The notes under the pieces were generated by a model, which was given only the letters and a program-made list of their open reading frames with translations, had not been told where the DNA came from and did no database searches. Shown piece by piece: positions 17,198-26,201 of a DNA stretch of 64,000 nt. Location: contig WRAV01000006.1 in the NCBI GenBank assembly GCA_009780025.1, forward strand, positions 1 to 64,000. The letters run 5' to 3'. A program made the translations under genes and the position numbers. Every line of letters begins with the position of its first letter. Positions within the stretch are counted from its first letter, which is position 1. This DNA comes from Oscillospiraceae bacterium. GTDB taxonomy: Bacteria > Bacillota > Clostridia > Oscillospirales > Ruminococcaceae.

Positions 17198-17599
17198 ATG
17201 CCATTTCCTATTTTAATCGCGGGGGTAGCTGCAAAAGCTATTGCGGCTACAGTAAGCACAAAAGTTGCCGTTGCAGCGGTAGCCGCGACAGCAGGGGCAG
17301 GCGCTACAGTTGCAACAGCGTTATATAAGAAAGGAAAACATCGCGGAAAAAAAGAAGGTTACATACAAGCTTCAAAGGAATATGAAAGTAAACTTAGAAA
17401 ACAAACCGAAGAATTTTTATCGCAATGTGAAGTTTTCGAATCCCAGCGCGGTGAGTATGAACAGTTGATAAATGATTACGAGCGTATTATTGGAGTGTTG
17501 AAAAAAGAAGTTGACAGCAACGATAACCATGCGGCAAACGTTTTGCTGCGCAAAGTTGTTAAGGAGAAACACGAATTAAAAAATCTTAGTAACGCTTAG
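17198..17599 (+). CDS. Small membrane-tail protein A (133 aa), paralogue of next gene
   Basis: Residues 3-45 are an Ala/Gly/Val-rich hydrophobic stretch (one long or two short membrane passes), followed by a basic turn (KKGKHRGKKEG). A charged coiled-coil region follows to the end (YIQASKEYESKLRKQ, RGEYEQLINDYERIIGVL). The TGGGAGG site is strong. The same plan and matching phrases occur in the next gene, so the two are tandem paralogues. Function is unknown. A membrane-anchored coiled-coil subunit serving the 378-aa protein is the simplest reading. Confidence 0.7.
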   Translation: MPFPILIAGVAAKAIAATVSTKVAVAAVAATAGAGATVATALYKKGKHRGKKEGYIQASKEYESKLRKQTEEFLSQCEVFESQRGEYEQLINDYERIIGVLKKEVDSNDNHAANVLLRKVVKEKHELKNLSNA

Positions 17600-17614
17600 C
17601 ATGAGGTGAATATT

Positions 17615-17950
17615 ATGAAATTACCGCTAATTCCGGTTGCCGTAGGGGCAATTGTTGCCGCAAGTTTAGCCTCTTCAGTAGTAAGAAGGATAGTACGCAG
17701 CATAGCAAGGCGTAAAAATTACGCGCAAGCAACCATGGAATATCAAGATAAACTCAAGCGCAGGGCGGAAGTTTTTTTCTCGTCTGACAAATCGCCTGCA
17801 AGCCACCGTGAGGAATACGAGCTGCTTTTGGATGCGTACGAAATTGCCATTAACGGGATAGAGCGAATGCCAAAACGCTCTAAGGGTGAGAAAGAACTAC
17901 TGCTACAAATGTTAAGTGATGAAAAAAAACTGCTAAAGCTCTACTACTAA
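17615..17950 (+). CDS. Small membrane-tail protein B (111 aa), paralogue of previous gene
   Basis: A hydrophobic N-terminus (about 3-22) is followed by a basic segment (VVRRIVRSIARRKN). A coiled coil with phrases matching the previous gene follows: YAQATMEYQDKLKRR against YIQASKEYESKLRKQ, and HREEYELLLDAYEIAINGI against QRGEYEQLINDYERIIGVL. ATG 17615 is chosen because AGGTG sits 6 bases upstream; the GTG at 17606 is that site's own tail. It is last in the cassette and is followed by a good terminator. Function is unknown. Confidence 0.7.
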   Translation: MKLPLIPVAVGAIVAASLASSVVRRIVRSIARRKNYAQATMEYQDKLKRRAEVFFSSDKSPASHREEYELLLDAYEIAINGIERMPKRSKGEKELLLQMLSDEKKLLKLYY

Positions 17951-17970
17951 CGGCTTAACAAAGCCGCTCT

Positions 17971-18010
17971 AAGCGCATCAGCTTCCAGTTGCTGATGCGT
18001 TTGTTTTTTT
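17971..18010 (+). terminator. Rho-independent terminator of the three-gene cassette
   Basis: The stem gcgcatcagc / gctgatgcgt has an 8-base loop, followed by ttgttttttt. It closes the cassette cleanly before the macroglobulin promoter. Confidence 0.85.
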
Positions 18011-18058
18011 ACCGCGCCCACAACCCTCAACCCGCGGCGCGAAAAGCCGATTCTTCCT

Positions 18059-18087
18059 TTGCGCAATCTTCAATATAGTAGTATAAT
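18059..18087 (+). promoter_or_regulatory. Promoter of the macroglobulin-like gene
   Basis: TTGCGC, 17-bp spacer, perfect TATAAT, 55 bp before the start codon. Confidence 0.6.
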
Positions 18088-18142
18088 GTAGGCAGTGTGC
18101 TCGCGGTTGCTTTGCTCCGGGGGTAGTGGAGGGGGATTATAA

Positions 18143-21100
18143 ATGAATAAAATTGGTGACGAAAATAATAATGTTCAGAACCCACAGGAAAAGCCGGATG
18201 AAATATCCAATAGCAAGATAGGGCAACCAGAGCAGTCTGCGGCACCAGCAGGTATTGAGCAAACGGACGTCCCGCTGGTCGGCGATACACAGCCTGCGAC
18301 TGAGCAACCGGATGCTGCCGGCACGCACAAGCCCAAGCCTGTGATAATGGGCCTTACAACACTCCAGTGCGTTATAATCGTTGCTATCGCGGTTTTAGCT
18401 TTTTTCGCGATGCTGCTATTGCCACGGCCAGGCGGTCGAGAAGCCGGCTATCAGGAAGAAGCGATTTCTGTCAGGCCGCTTATCTACGACGAGACCGGAG
18501 TGGCTCCGAACACAGCGTTCCAGATACGCCTACCCGGGGTGCCGGAAGCCCAAGTGGCTGCCGGACTTATTGTTATAGAGACTGAGTCGCTATACACTTT
18601 TGATATAACGCCCCTGCCGGACGCGCAGGATGAGTTTTTGCTCACCCCACGCATTCCGCTCGAGAAAAACAGCCGGCTGACTATCACCGTTGGTGGCGTG
18701 GAGTTTGCGTTCGATGTCCGCAACGAGCTTATAATCACCGGTGTATTCCCCGCAAACCGTGCGTGGAACGTCCCCGTGGGCTCCTCAATTGTCCTCACCT
18801 TCAATACCACCGATCCGGTGATGGACCTGTTCGATTCAATGTCGGTCTTCCGCTCTCAGGACGGCCATTACGAGAACTTTCGGGTGTTGCCCCAAGAGGG
18901 ACGGGAGATACATATAACGCCCACCTACCCCCTGCGGTACAACACAGCCTACCAAATCGTAATCTCACCGCCACTTGAGGACGCTGGCGGTGCACAGCTT
19001 TTACAGCCCTTCGAGTTCATGTTCAACACTGCGTCTGAAGGGCGCGCGCGCGACCCGCACACGCGGTGGACCAGCTTCGAACTTTCAGGCGGCGCGCCTA
19101 GTTTTAACATAATTGCCGACGATATCCCGGTATTGCCGGTTGGGATACACGGCCTCTCCCAAACACCGGCCGTCTCGGTTACCGTGCGCACCTTTGATGG
19201 ATGGGAAGCATTTTACGCAGCGTCCCTTTACGGGGAAGAGGCGGACGCCGAGAGTCTGCCGATTTTCGCGGAATACGAAAATGTCGCCGTCGAGGAGTTC
19301 AACTGGAGGCAGGTGATAGTCTTCCCCGAAACGCTGCCGGTTGGGTGGTACCACGTTGAGGTCACCGTAGATTCCAACGAGCTCGAAGTAAACACCCGGA
19401 GCATACTGTTGCAGGTAAGCGACATCTCGGTATTTTATATGACTACCGGCGATGAAGTTATTGTCTGGGCCCACGACATTCTCACCGGGCAACCTCTGAG
19501 CGGTGCAGAGGTAAGCTTTAGCGGCGACTTTGTCGCATCTGGACAGGCGAATACCAGCGGCGTCTTACAGGTTTCCGGCGTGCAGATCGCCGACCCGGAC
19601 GAGGAGCTTGACTGGTGGAGTCGGCGGATAAACAAGCGTTTCACCGTCACTTACGGCGATCGAGTGTTTGTTGCCGGTGAATCCTATGGCGACCAATTCC
19701 GCGACAGCAGAACGACTGACGTCCAGCGCAGATACATAAGCTATATTTACACCGACCGCGATATTTTCCGCACAACCGATACAATCAAAGTCTGGGGGGT
19801 TGTGCAGCCCCGCGATCTCACTTCCCCGCTGCCCGCCGGGCTCGAGCTCGTCCTGGACCGCAGTCGGATAACGCTGCCAATAACACTGCTGCCCGACGGC
19901 ACATTCACGGCCGAAATCGAGCTGGAAAGCGCTGCGCCCCAGAGCTGGGAATGGCTGCGGTTGCAGACGTCCGGCGGCGATGTGCTGCATAGCCGCAACA
20001 TAACAATCAACGACTTTGTCGCGCCTATTTTCAGGGCCGGCGCACAGCCCGACCAGCTGGTCTTTCTGCTGGATGAGCAGAGAACGGCAGGCGCTACCAT
20101 AAATGTCAGCATGTTCGACGGTACCCCAGCCGGTTCGTACCCCTTGAGTATTTCGTCTTGGGGGCAAAATGAACTTGAATTGCTCTCCGAAGGGCTGGTA
20201 ACGGATCGCAACGGCAACTTGGCGGTTGAGCTACAGATTGTCAATGACCGCAACTCTTGGCGGCCAAGAAGTTACACATTCTCATTCAGGGGAGTGCAGG
20301 CCGCAGACGAGAACGTAAATGGCAGGGGTACGATATGGGCCATACACCGTGATGTCATGCTCACCGGCAACCTCAACAGGGCCGCCAACACCATGGAAGT
20401 TACTACTCACGGCATAGATATTTCAGGGGTGCACGACGTGCACGTACTCTGGAACGCGGACGCGCTACGTGGGCGGCCGCTAGTCCAAGAGGTAACGGCG
20501 ACCATGACCCGGGTGTACTTCGTTCGAGAGCAAACCGGCACATTCTACGACCGCGTCCACCGCGAAACCCGTAACAGGTACAGACTTGTCCGGCAGGAAG
20601 AGGTTTTGGAAACAAGAACCTTTACCGCCCAAGGTGGGAGTTACACGCTCACCAACCTGCCAACGCCGAGAGAGCGAGAGTATATCATAGTTGCGCTGGG
20701 CACTCAAGATTCTCTTGGCCGCCCGGTTGAAACGCGGGTGAGCATCTGGCCCAGCGGTGTGCGGCTCTTTGAGAACACCCACGAAGAGGATGGAGTTCAC
20801 CGTTACTCGCTTACACTGAATCACGACCCCGAGTTCGACAATCCGGAATACGATGAAGATGCCCACAATGCCTGGTGGGGATGGGGCTCGAACTGGTGGC
20901 GGTTCTACGGCAACCGCAACACATTTGTAGATGGCCAAGGAGCGGTCTTCGCCCTGCGCAACAACTCCCACGTGGTTGAAGACACCACCGGGTTTATACT
21001 CAGCGCAGTCGTGCAGGATGGGTTTTCTTCGGTGAGCGTAATCCAGGGCAACGAGGTCGCTGTGCCATTTGACGAAAGCCTGGTGCCCAACTACATAGTA

Positions 21101-23320
21101 ACCGGAGCCTTCTTCGATGGCAGGCATATTTTCGACCTGGGCAATACCTATATGAGCTTTAATCCCGAGCGCCGCGAGCTTGAAATAACCCTTGAACCGG
21201 ACAGTCGGGTGTACGCCCCCGGGGATGAAATGCAGGTGACAGTGAACGTTAGGGACGCATTTACCGGACTACCCGCGGCGAATACAGTGGTGCTGCTCAG
21301 CGTGGTGGACGAAGCTATCTTTGCGGTCAGGGAGCAGCACACCAACCTGATCCGCTCTCTCTACCGGGAAATCTTTTTCCCGCGTATCCACCGGTACACA
21401 TCCTTCACCCAGCTCCAGGTATTTGGGCAGGGTGGCGGTGGCGGCGACGGTGACCAAAACCTCCGTCAAGATTTCCCCGACACGGCACACTTTGCGGCCA
21501 CCACCACTGACGAGTACGGAAACGCCCTTATCACAGTTAGGGTACCGGACAGCATAACCAGCTGGCGTCTGACTTCCCTTGCTGTCTCTCCCCAGGGACA
21601 CGCGGGGAACACAAGGATGAATGTGAGCGCCACCCTCGACTATTTCGTCATGCCTATAGTCAACCAGACGCTGCTTGACGGTGACTCGTTTGTAGTCGGG
21701 CTGTTTAGCGCGGGCACCCAGGTGGAAGATGACGACCCGGTAAGCTACACCGTCCGATTGGTAGGCGAAGGTGTCGATATGGTTCGGGAGACAACGTCAA
21801 CCGTGCGCGGGTACGCGAGCGTCGACTTCGGAAGAATAAGCCTGGGCGAATATACTGTCATGGTGACAGGCCAGAGCGGCCAACACCGCGATTCCATGCT
21901 GCTGCCCGTGCAGGTAGTGGCCTCGGGAGTTGAGACGTCCCGGGTGGAGACCTTCAACCTGAGCGACGGCATAGAGATCGACCCGCTGCGCTGGCCGGTA
22001 AGCATCGTGTTCTACAACGAAAACGCCAGGACTTACAACGCTGTTTTCCGCTCGGTGGTTTCGCGGTCGTGGAGCAGTTGGCGAACCGAAGCCCGCCTGG
22101 CCCGCAGATTTATCGCCAGCCGAAATACCTGGTACCGCGAGGCCTTTGGCCAGGAGGATATTTCGAATATCACCGGCAGGCAGATACTGCAAGCGTTGCC
22201 CCATGCGAACCAAAACATTGAGCTAACCGTGCTTGCACACCTGGCGCTGCCAGAGATGCTCGAGCTATCAAGCTTTGGACCCCTCGAATATCGGCAGCTT
22301 GAGGGCAGAGTGACGCCCGACTTTATTGCACGTGCACTCACCGGCCAAGAATTCGACGTTGATTTGGCCCAGCACATTGAGCACGGCGCTGGGCTAGATC
22401 ATATCGATAGAATCTATCTCGCTATGGCAATGTATATCTCCGGCGACACAGCTGGCGCAAACAGCTGGTACTACGCCTTGGTGGAGGGCCGTTTGAATCG
22501 GCACGTGGGTGTCGATGGTACCACGGCGCTTTCAATCACCGACCCGGCCGGAACTAGCACCGAATCGCAGGCAACCGCCGCAGCCCTGATGCTGGCGACG
22601 CTCATCGGCCACGACGATGCCCACGGCCTTGCCCTATACCTTACACGACGCCCACGCTCCGGGGATCCGCACCTGCTTGAGAAAATATTCTATCTGCAAA
22701 ACTTTTCGCCTTCCGGCGGCGAGCCCACCTCTTTTAGCTACCAACTTGGCGGAGAGACAATTACACACACGATCACCGATGGCACAGTGAGAATTAGCCT
22801 AAATCGCAGCGAGTTTGAAAGCGCGGACTTTACATTGATTTCCGGGCAAGTGTACGCGGATGTTTACTTTGTCGGCAGCCCCGAACAGACGGCGGATGAA
22901 TCCAGCAGGCGGATTGGTCTTACCAAAACCCTCGAGCCGGTAGACGGGGTATTTGAACCCGGCGGGCTTGTGAGAATAACCTTGACACCCGATCTTTCCG
23001 CGTTTGATATTGCCGTTGGCAACGCCATGCTAGTTATCGACGATTACGTCCCCACAGGTATGCGCTTTGAGCATGTCTATCGCCCGCCTTCAGATCATAG
23101 CTGGCGCGGCTGGTGGCTTGCTTCTCGTCAAGGTCAGCGCCTGCAGTTCAGCGCTGTCGGTGGGTGGGAGGTCGCCAGAAACTATCGCCTGCTGGGGCCA
23201 ATTATCTACTACGCCCGAATCGCCACCCCCGGTGAATACGTCGTGGAAAGCGCTTTCATCAGCAGTGCCATCTCCGACACTTGGGGCGCCAGCGAGAGAA
23301 GCACCGTGGTTATTGGCTGA
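18143..23320 (+). CDS. Alpha-2-macroglobulin-like surface protein lacking the thioester
   Basis: A 1725-aa protein. Residues 1-67 are a hydrophilic cytosolic tail; a single membrane anchor spans about 68-93; the rest is extracellular. SbsA-type Ig-like units appear near 120-280 (GVFPANRAWNVPVGSSIVLTF). Macroglobulin domains follow: YTDRDIFRTTDTIKVWGVV near 535, LLSVVDEAIFAVREQ near 1053, and the A2M signature ATTTDEYGNALITVRVPD near 1119 with SWRLTSLAVS. A helical thioester-domain region follows, then a receptor-like C-terminus. The only cysteine of the whole protein lies in the membrane anchor, so the CxEQ thioester used to trap proteases is absent. A GGAGGGGG site precedes the ATG. No PbpC partner is nearby. 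Confidence 0.88.
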   Translation: MNKIGDENNNVQNPQEKPDEISNSKIGQPEQSAAPAGIEQTDVPLVGDTQPATEQPDAAGTHKPKPVIMGLTTLQCVIIVAIAVLAFFAMLLLPRPGGREAGYQEEAISVRPLIYDETGVAPNTAFQIRLPGVPEAQVAAGLIVIETESLYTFDITPLPDAQDEFLLTPRIPLEKNSRLTITVGGVEFAFDVRNELIITGVFPANRAWNVPVGSSIVLTFNTTDPVMDLFDSMSVFRSQDGHYENFRVLPQEGREIHITPTYPLRYNTAYQIVISPPLEDAGGAQLLQPFEFMFNTASEGRARDPHTRWTSFELSGGAPSFNIIADDIPVLPVGIHGLSQTPAVSVTVRTFDGWEAFYAASLYGEEADAESLPIFAEYENVAVEEFNWRQVIVFPETLPVGWYHVEVTVDSNELEVNTRSILLQVSDISVFYMTTGDEVIVWAHDILTGQPLSGAEVSFSGDFVASGQANTSGVLQVSGVQIADPDEELDWWSRRINKRFTVTYGDRVFVAGESYGDQFRDSRTTDVQRRYISYIYTDRDIFRTTDTIKVWGVVQPRDLTSPLPAGLELVLDRSRITLPITLLPDGTFTAEIELESAAPQSWEWLRLQTSGGDVLHSRNITINDFVAPIFRAGAQPDQLVFLLDEQRTAGATINVSMFDGTPAGSYPLSISSWGQNELELLSEGLVTDRNGNLAVELQIVNDRNSWRPRSYTFSFRGVQAADENVNGRGTIWAIHRDVMLTGNLNRAANTMEVTTHGIDISGVHDVHVLWNADALRGRPLVQEVTATMTRVYFVREQTGTFYDRVHRETRNRYRLVRQEEVLETRTFTAQGGSYTLTNLPTPREREYIIVALGTQDSLGRPVETRVSIWPSGVRLFENTHEEDGVHRYSLTLNHDPEFDNPEYDEDAHNAWWGWGSNWWRFYGNRNTFVDGQGAVFALRNNSHVVEDTTGFILSAVVQDGFSSVSVIQGNEVAVPFDESLVPNYIVTGAFFDGRHIFDLGNTYMSFNPERRELEITLEPDSRVYAPGDEMQVTVNVRDAFTGLPAANTVVLLSVVDEAIFAVREQHTNLIRSLYREIFFPRIHRYTSFTQLQVFGQGGGGGDGDQNLRQDFPDTAHFAATTTDEYGNALITVRVPDSITSWRLTSLAVSPQGHAGNTRMNVSATLDYFVMPIVNQTLLDGDSFVVGLFSAGTQVEDDDPVSYTVRLVGEGVDMVRETTSTVRGYASVDFGRISLGEYTVMVTGQSGQHRDSMLLPVQVVASGVETSRVETFNLSDGIEIDPLRWPVSIVFYNENARTYNAVFRSVVSRSWSSWRTEARLARRFIASRNTWYREAFGQEDISNITGRQILQALPHANQNIELTVLAHLALPEMLELSSFGPLEYRQLEGRVTPDFIARALTGQEFDVDLAQHIEHGAGLDHIDRIYLAMAMYISGDTAGANSWYYALVEGRLNRHVGVDGTTALSITDPAGTSTESQATAAALMLATLIGHDDAHGLALYLTRRPRSGDPHLLEKIFYLQNFSPSGGEPTSFSYQLGGETITHTITDGTVRISLNRSEFESADFTLISGQVYADVYFVGSPEQTADESSRRIGLTKTLEPVDGVFEPGGLVRITLTPDLSAFDIAVGNAMLVIDDYVPTGMRFEHVYRPPSDHSWRGWWLASRQGQRLQFSAVGGWEVARNYRLLGPIIYYARIATPGEYVVESAFISSAISDTWGASERSTVVIG

Positions 23321-23348
23321 TAGCCGACGACACTGAAAAATATTATAG

Positions 23349-23384
23349 TTCCGCGCAATTTCAGTAATGATTGCGGAATGTTTT
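23349..23384 (+). terminator. Terminator after the macroglobulin-like gene
   Basis: TTCCGC-CAAT pairs with ATTG-CGGAA around a 10-base loop with one bulge, followed by tgtttt. Confidence 0.6.
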
Positions 23385-23487
23385 GAGTTAACTCTATAGC
23401 AGGCATCGGCAAACACGTTAACTTGCCGTTATGCGCGAAGACACAAAAATCCCCCACAAATCTATATATGTAAGGAGATTTTTTGGC

Positions 23488-24378
23488 ATGGAAAAAGACA
23501 TGTTGAGCATAAGACCAGTCGAAAAATACGAAGCTCCTGAAATTCCAACTTTGAGAGATACTCGCTCTAACCCCGCGCTGCTTAAAAAGCTGCCGTCAAG
23601 GTGGAAGAAAAACGCGGCGGTTATCACCTGCATAGGGCTTATGGGATCGTCCGTGCTTTCGGGTTGCGTAGAACCATCGGTGGGAAATCTCGGCACAGAT
23701 AGCAACAATGGACAGGATGAATATAGCAGCGACAATGGCGGAGAAGGCGGGTACAATGGAGGGTACGCACTCGACAAAGAGAATGGAACAGAAGAAAATC
23801 TCAGCTACAGTGGCGGGGAATACAACGGATACAGCGAATTTGACTTGAGCATTAGAATTCATGGCGGTGGCGCCGGTTTCGCCGCTTATGTTGTGCACCT
23901 AACAGAACAAGAAGCGGTTGGGATTATTCGCGCTCAGCTTGAGGCCGCAGGGCTTAGGCTGAACGACGCCCCGCCGGAGTATACCGCCCTGGAGGAATGG
24001 TGGGGACCAGCCATTGGGATTGATTTGTTTGACGCAAGGCGAAACGTTGCGATCACACACCTCGACTGGCAGCAGAGCCACCAACCGTTTATGCGCGGGG
24101 GAAGAGATTTTGCCGACATGGTCGCGGAAGACTTCGTGGAGCAGACCGACATTTCTGTAGGCGTGTTTTACACATCGGGATTCTTCCCGGAGGGATGGGC
24201 TGTAAGGCGGCATTGGTTTGAGACCGACGACGGCCAATGGGATTACGAAGAACTATCGCGACCAACAGACGAAGAAATCGCACGGGCAAAAGCAGAGGCA
24301 CGACCCATTCTTGAAGAGCGCCTCACCGCGCAAATACAGGAGTTTGTTGCCTTCTTGCAAGCAGAGGGCGTCATATAG
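23488..24378 (+). CDS. Lipoprotein-like protein, probable partner or substrate of the radical SAM enzyme
   Basis: A 296-aa protein from ATG 23488, preceded by AAGGAG; the longer frame from 23431 has no ribosome site. The first 37 residues are an unusually long hydrophilic leader (PVEKYEAPEIPTL...). A hydrophobic segment ending in a lipobox-like LSGC follows at Cys60. A 60-residue Gly/Asn/Glu/Tyr-rich linker (GGEGGYNGGY, GGEYNGYSEFD) follows, then a folded domain from about 135 (HGGGAGFAAYVVHLTEQEA ... FMRGGRDFADMVAEDF) and a charged helical tail. It is followed 31 bp later by a SPASM radical SAM gene. The leader could be a recognition tag and the Gly/Tyr-rich linker a modification target; both are inference. 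Confidence 0.75.
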   Translation: MEKDMLSIRPVEKYEAPEIPTLRDTRSNPALLKKLPSRWKKNAAVITCIGLMGSSVLSGCVEPSVGNLGTDSNNGQDEYSSDNGGEGGYNGGYALDKENGTEENLSYSGGEYNGYSEFDLSIRIHGGGAGFAAYVVHLTEQEAVGIIRAQLEAAGLRLNDAPPEYTALEEWWGPAIGIDLFDARRNVAITHLDWQQSHQPFMRGGRDFADMVAEDFVEQTDISVGVFYTSGFFPEGWAVRRHWFETDDGQWDYEELSRPTDEEIARAKAEARPILEERLTAQIQEFVAFLQAEGVI

Positions 24379-24409
24379 CGGATACGGTCACTTTTAGGAG
24401 GCGATTGCA

Positions 24410-25528
24410 CTGCAACTAACGCTACATGTTACAAACAAATGCAATTTAGAGTGCAAATACTGCTTTGTCGAGCGCGGCCCCGAGATCATGTCGCGGGAGG
24501 TCGCGTTCGCGGCGGTAAAACTGGGCATGGAAAATAAATCCTCATCTGGGTTGCTTTTCTATGGCGGTGAGCCTCTTCTCGAAAAACAGCTTATCTACGA
24601 TATAGTCGACCATACAAAGGCTATCAAAAAGAAGACAGACCATACTTTCTATTACAAAATGACCACCAACGGCACGCTTTTAGATGAAGAATTCCTCAAG
24701 TTTTCGCGGGATGTCAACTTAACCATAGGGTTTTCCCATGACGGGCCGATGCAGGATAAGTGCCGCCTCTCCCCTGATGGTAAGGGCACATTCTCGTTGC
24801 TGGAAGAAAAAATACCGCTGCTGCTTAAATATCAACCCTACGCCGTGGGGATGAGCGTCATGGACCCGTCAACAGTTCACAGTGGTGCAGAAATAGTTAA
24901 GTTCCTATTCGACAAGGGATTTAGGTACATCCATCTTTCTCTTAACTATTCCAAGACCGCTCCTTGGACTAAGGAGCTCCTCTGCGTTTTAGAGCGGGAG
25001 TACAATAAACTGGCGCAGATGTACCTAGAGTGGACAAAGGCGGAGAAGAAATTTTACCTTTCGCCATTTGACATGAAGATTCTGTCCCACCTAAAAGGAG
25101 AGAAATACAATACAGACAGGCTACGCATGGCGCAAAACCAACCCTCAGTGACCCCGGACGGAAAAATCTACTACAGCTCAAAATATTTAGGCGACCCCGC
25201 CTTTATAATCGGAGACGTCTTTTCGGGAATCGACCCAGAAAAGCAAAAAAACATATACGAAAAAGGGGCTGTACCCGCCAACCCTTGCCAAGCATGCGCC
25301 ATTAGAACACGCTGCAACTACGCCTATGACAGCTTGATTTCTCAAGAAGGCGGCATTGTCACCGAGGTATCCCCCATGCAATGTGCCAATGAACAGATAA
25401 TTACTCCCATTGCGGACTATGTCGCGGAAAAACTCTACAAAGAGCGCAACGCTCTATTCATGCATAAGCACTACAATGAGCTATACCCTGTTATGTCCCT
25501 TGTGGAGGATAGGTGTGCGACAAGCTAA
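24410..25528 (+). CDS. Radical SAM/SPASM maturase with apparent CTG start
   Basis: The ORF track begins at ATG 24488, but that would cut off the catalytic cluster. In the same frame upstream the sequence reads LTLHVTNKCNLECKYCF, a perfect CxxxCxxC iron-sulfur/SAM motif (Cys 11, 15, 18). A stop codon (TAG, 24395) leaves only ATT 24404 and CTG 24410 as starts. CTG lies 8 bases after AGGAGG, so it is preferred; length is then 372 aa. FYGGEPLLE is the SAM-binding GGE motif. The C-terminal SPASM region has CQACAIRTRC (293, 296, 302) and a later MQC. Such enzymes modify peptides or protein side chains. The adjacent lipoprotein is the likely substrate. Confidence 0.88.
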   Translation: MQLTLHVTNKCNLECKYCFVERGPEIMSREVAFAAVKLGMENKSSSGLLFYGGEPLLEKQLIYDIVDHTKAIKKKTDHTFYYKMTTNGTLLDEEFLKFSRDVNLTIGFSHDGPMQDKCRLSPDGKGTFSLLEEKIPLLLKYQPYAVGMSVMDPSTVHSGAEIVKFLFDKGFRYIHLSLNYSKTAPWTKELLCVLEREYNKLAQMYLEWTKAEKKFYLSPFDMKILSHLKGEKYNTDRLRMAQNQPSVTPDGKIYYSSKYLGDPAFIIGDVFSGIDPEKQKNIYEKGAVPANPCQACAIRTRCNYAYDSLISQEGGIVTEVSPMQCANEQIITPIADYVAEKLYKERNALFMHKHYNELYPVMSLVEDRCATS

Positions 25529-25550
25529 ATAAACAAGAAGCACAAACAAA

Positions 25551-25580
25551 AAAACGCGTTCCCATATGGGGCGCGTTTTT
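25551..25580. terminator. Bidirectional terminator after the radical SAM gene
   Basis: aaaacgcg pairs with cgcgtttt around a loop that contains its own ccc/ggg pairing, flanked by an A-run and a T-run. It separates the radical SAM gene from convergent xpt. Confidence 0.8.
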
Positions 25581-25607
25581 AGCTTGGTAGCTATCCGCTG
25601 CTAATCT

Positions 25608-26183
25608 CTATTCTCCGCGGAACTCAATGCCGCTTTCATCGGCTTTGTCTATGATTGCGAGCGACTTCAGGTTGTACCCTTTCTCGCGCAGCAGCTTGCC
25701 CCCACGCTGGAAGCCTTTTTCTATCGCGATACCAATACCTATAAGCTCGGCCCCGGCTTGCTCGACTATCTCTACCAGCCCGCGCAGAGCCTCGCCGTTT
25801 GCCAAGAAGTCGTCCACGATAAGTACCTTGTCATTCTCGCCCAACCACTGGCGAGAAAGCAGCAGAGTTACTTCCTTCTTGTATGTGTAGGAATAGATGT
25901 CGCTGCGGTAAAGCCCGCCCTCAATGTTGTCCGACTTCGCTTTCTTGACAAACACAAGCGGCACGCCCAGCTCATCGGCGCAGATAGCGCCAATAGCAAT
26001 TCCCGACGCTTCCACCGTAAGTACAGCCGTAATCCCGGTGGTATCAAACTCCCTCGCAAACTCTTTTGCCATGTCCCGCATTAACACAACATCCACACGA
26101 TGGTTTAGGAACCCGTCCACCTTGATGATGTTGCCTGGAAGCACCTTGCCCTCCGCACGTATTTTGTCACGTAGCTGCTTCAT
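25608..26183 (-). CDS. xpt: Xanthine phosphoribosyltransferase
   Basis: A 191-aa enzyme that makes XMP from xanthine and PRPP (purine salvage, cytosol). The opening MKQLRDKIRAEGKVLPGNIIKVD and HRVDVVLM are typical of Xpt. The PRPP-binding motif reads VLIVDDFLANG. ATG 26183 is chosen because GGAGG sits 8 bases upstream; the TTG at 26198 overlaps that site. It lies 18 bp downstream of a flavoprotein gene, in one operon. I looked for a purine riboswitch upstream and saw none. Confidence 0.93.
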   Translation of the reverse strand: MKQLRDKIRAEGKVLPGNIIKVDGFLNHRVDVVLMRDMAKEFAREFDTTGITAVLTVEASGIAIGAICADELGVPLVFVKKAKSDNIEGGLYRSDIYSYTYKKEVTLLLSRQWLGENDKVLIVDDFLANGEALRGLVEIVEQAGAELIGIGIAIEKGFQRGGKLLREKGYNLKSLAIIDKADESGIEFRGE

Positions 26184-26201
26184 AAAAAATGCCTCCAATT
26201 A

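Noticed and set aside
19565-20167. Several 100-200-aa minus-strand frames inside the macroglobulin gene
   Set aside because: They are long only because the GC-rich gene has few stops on the opposite strand.
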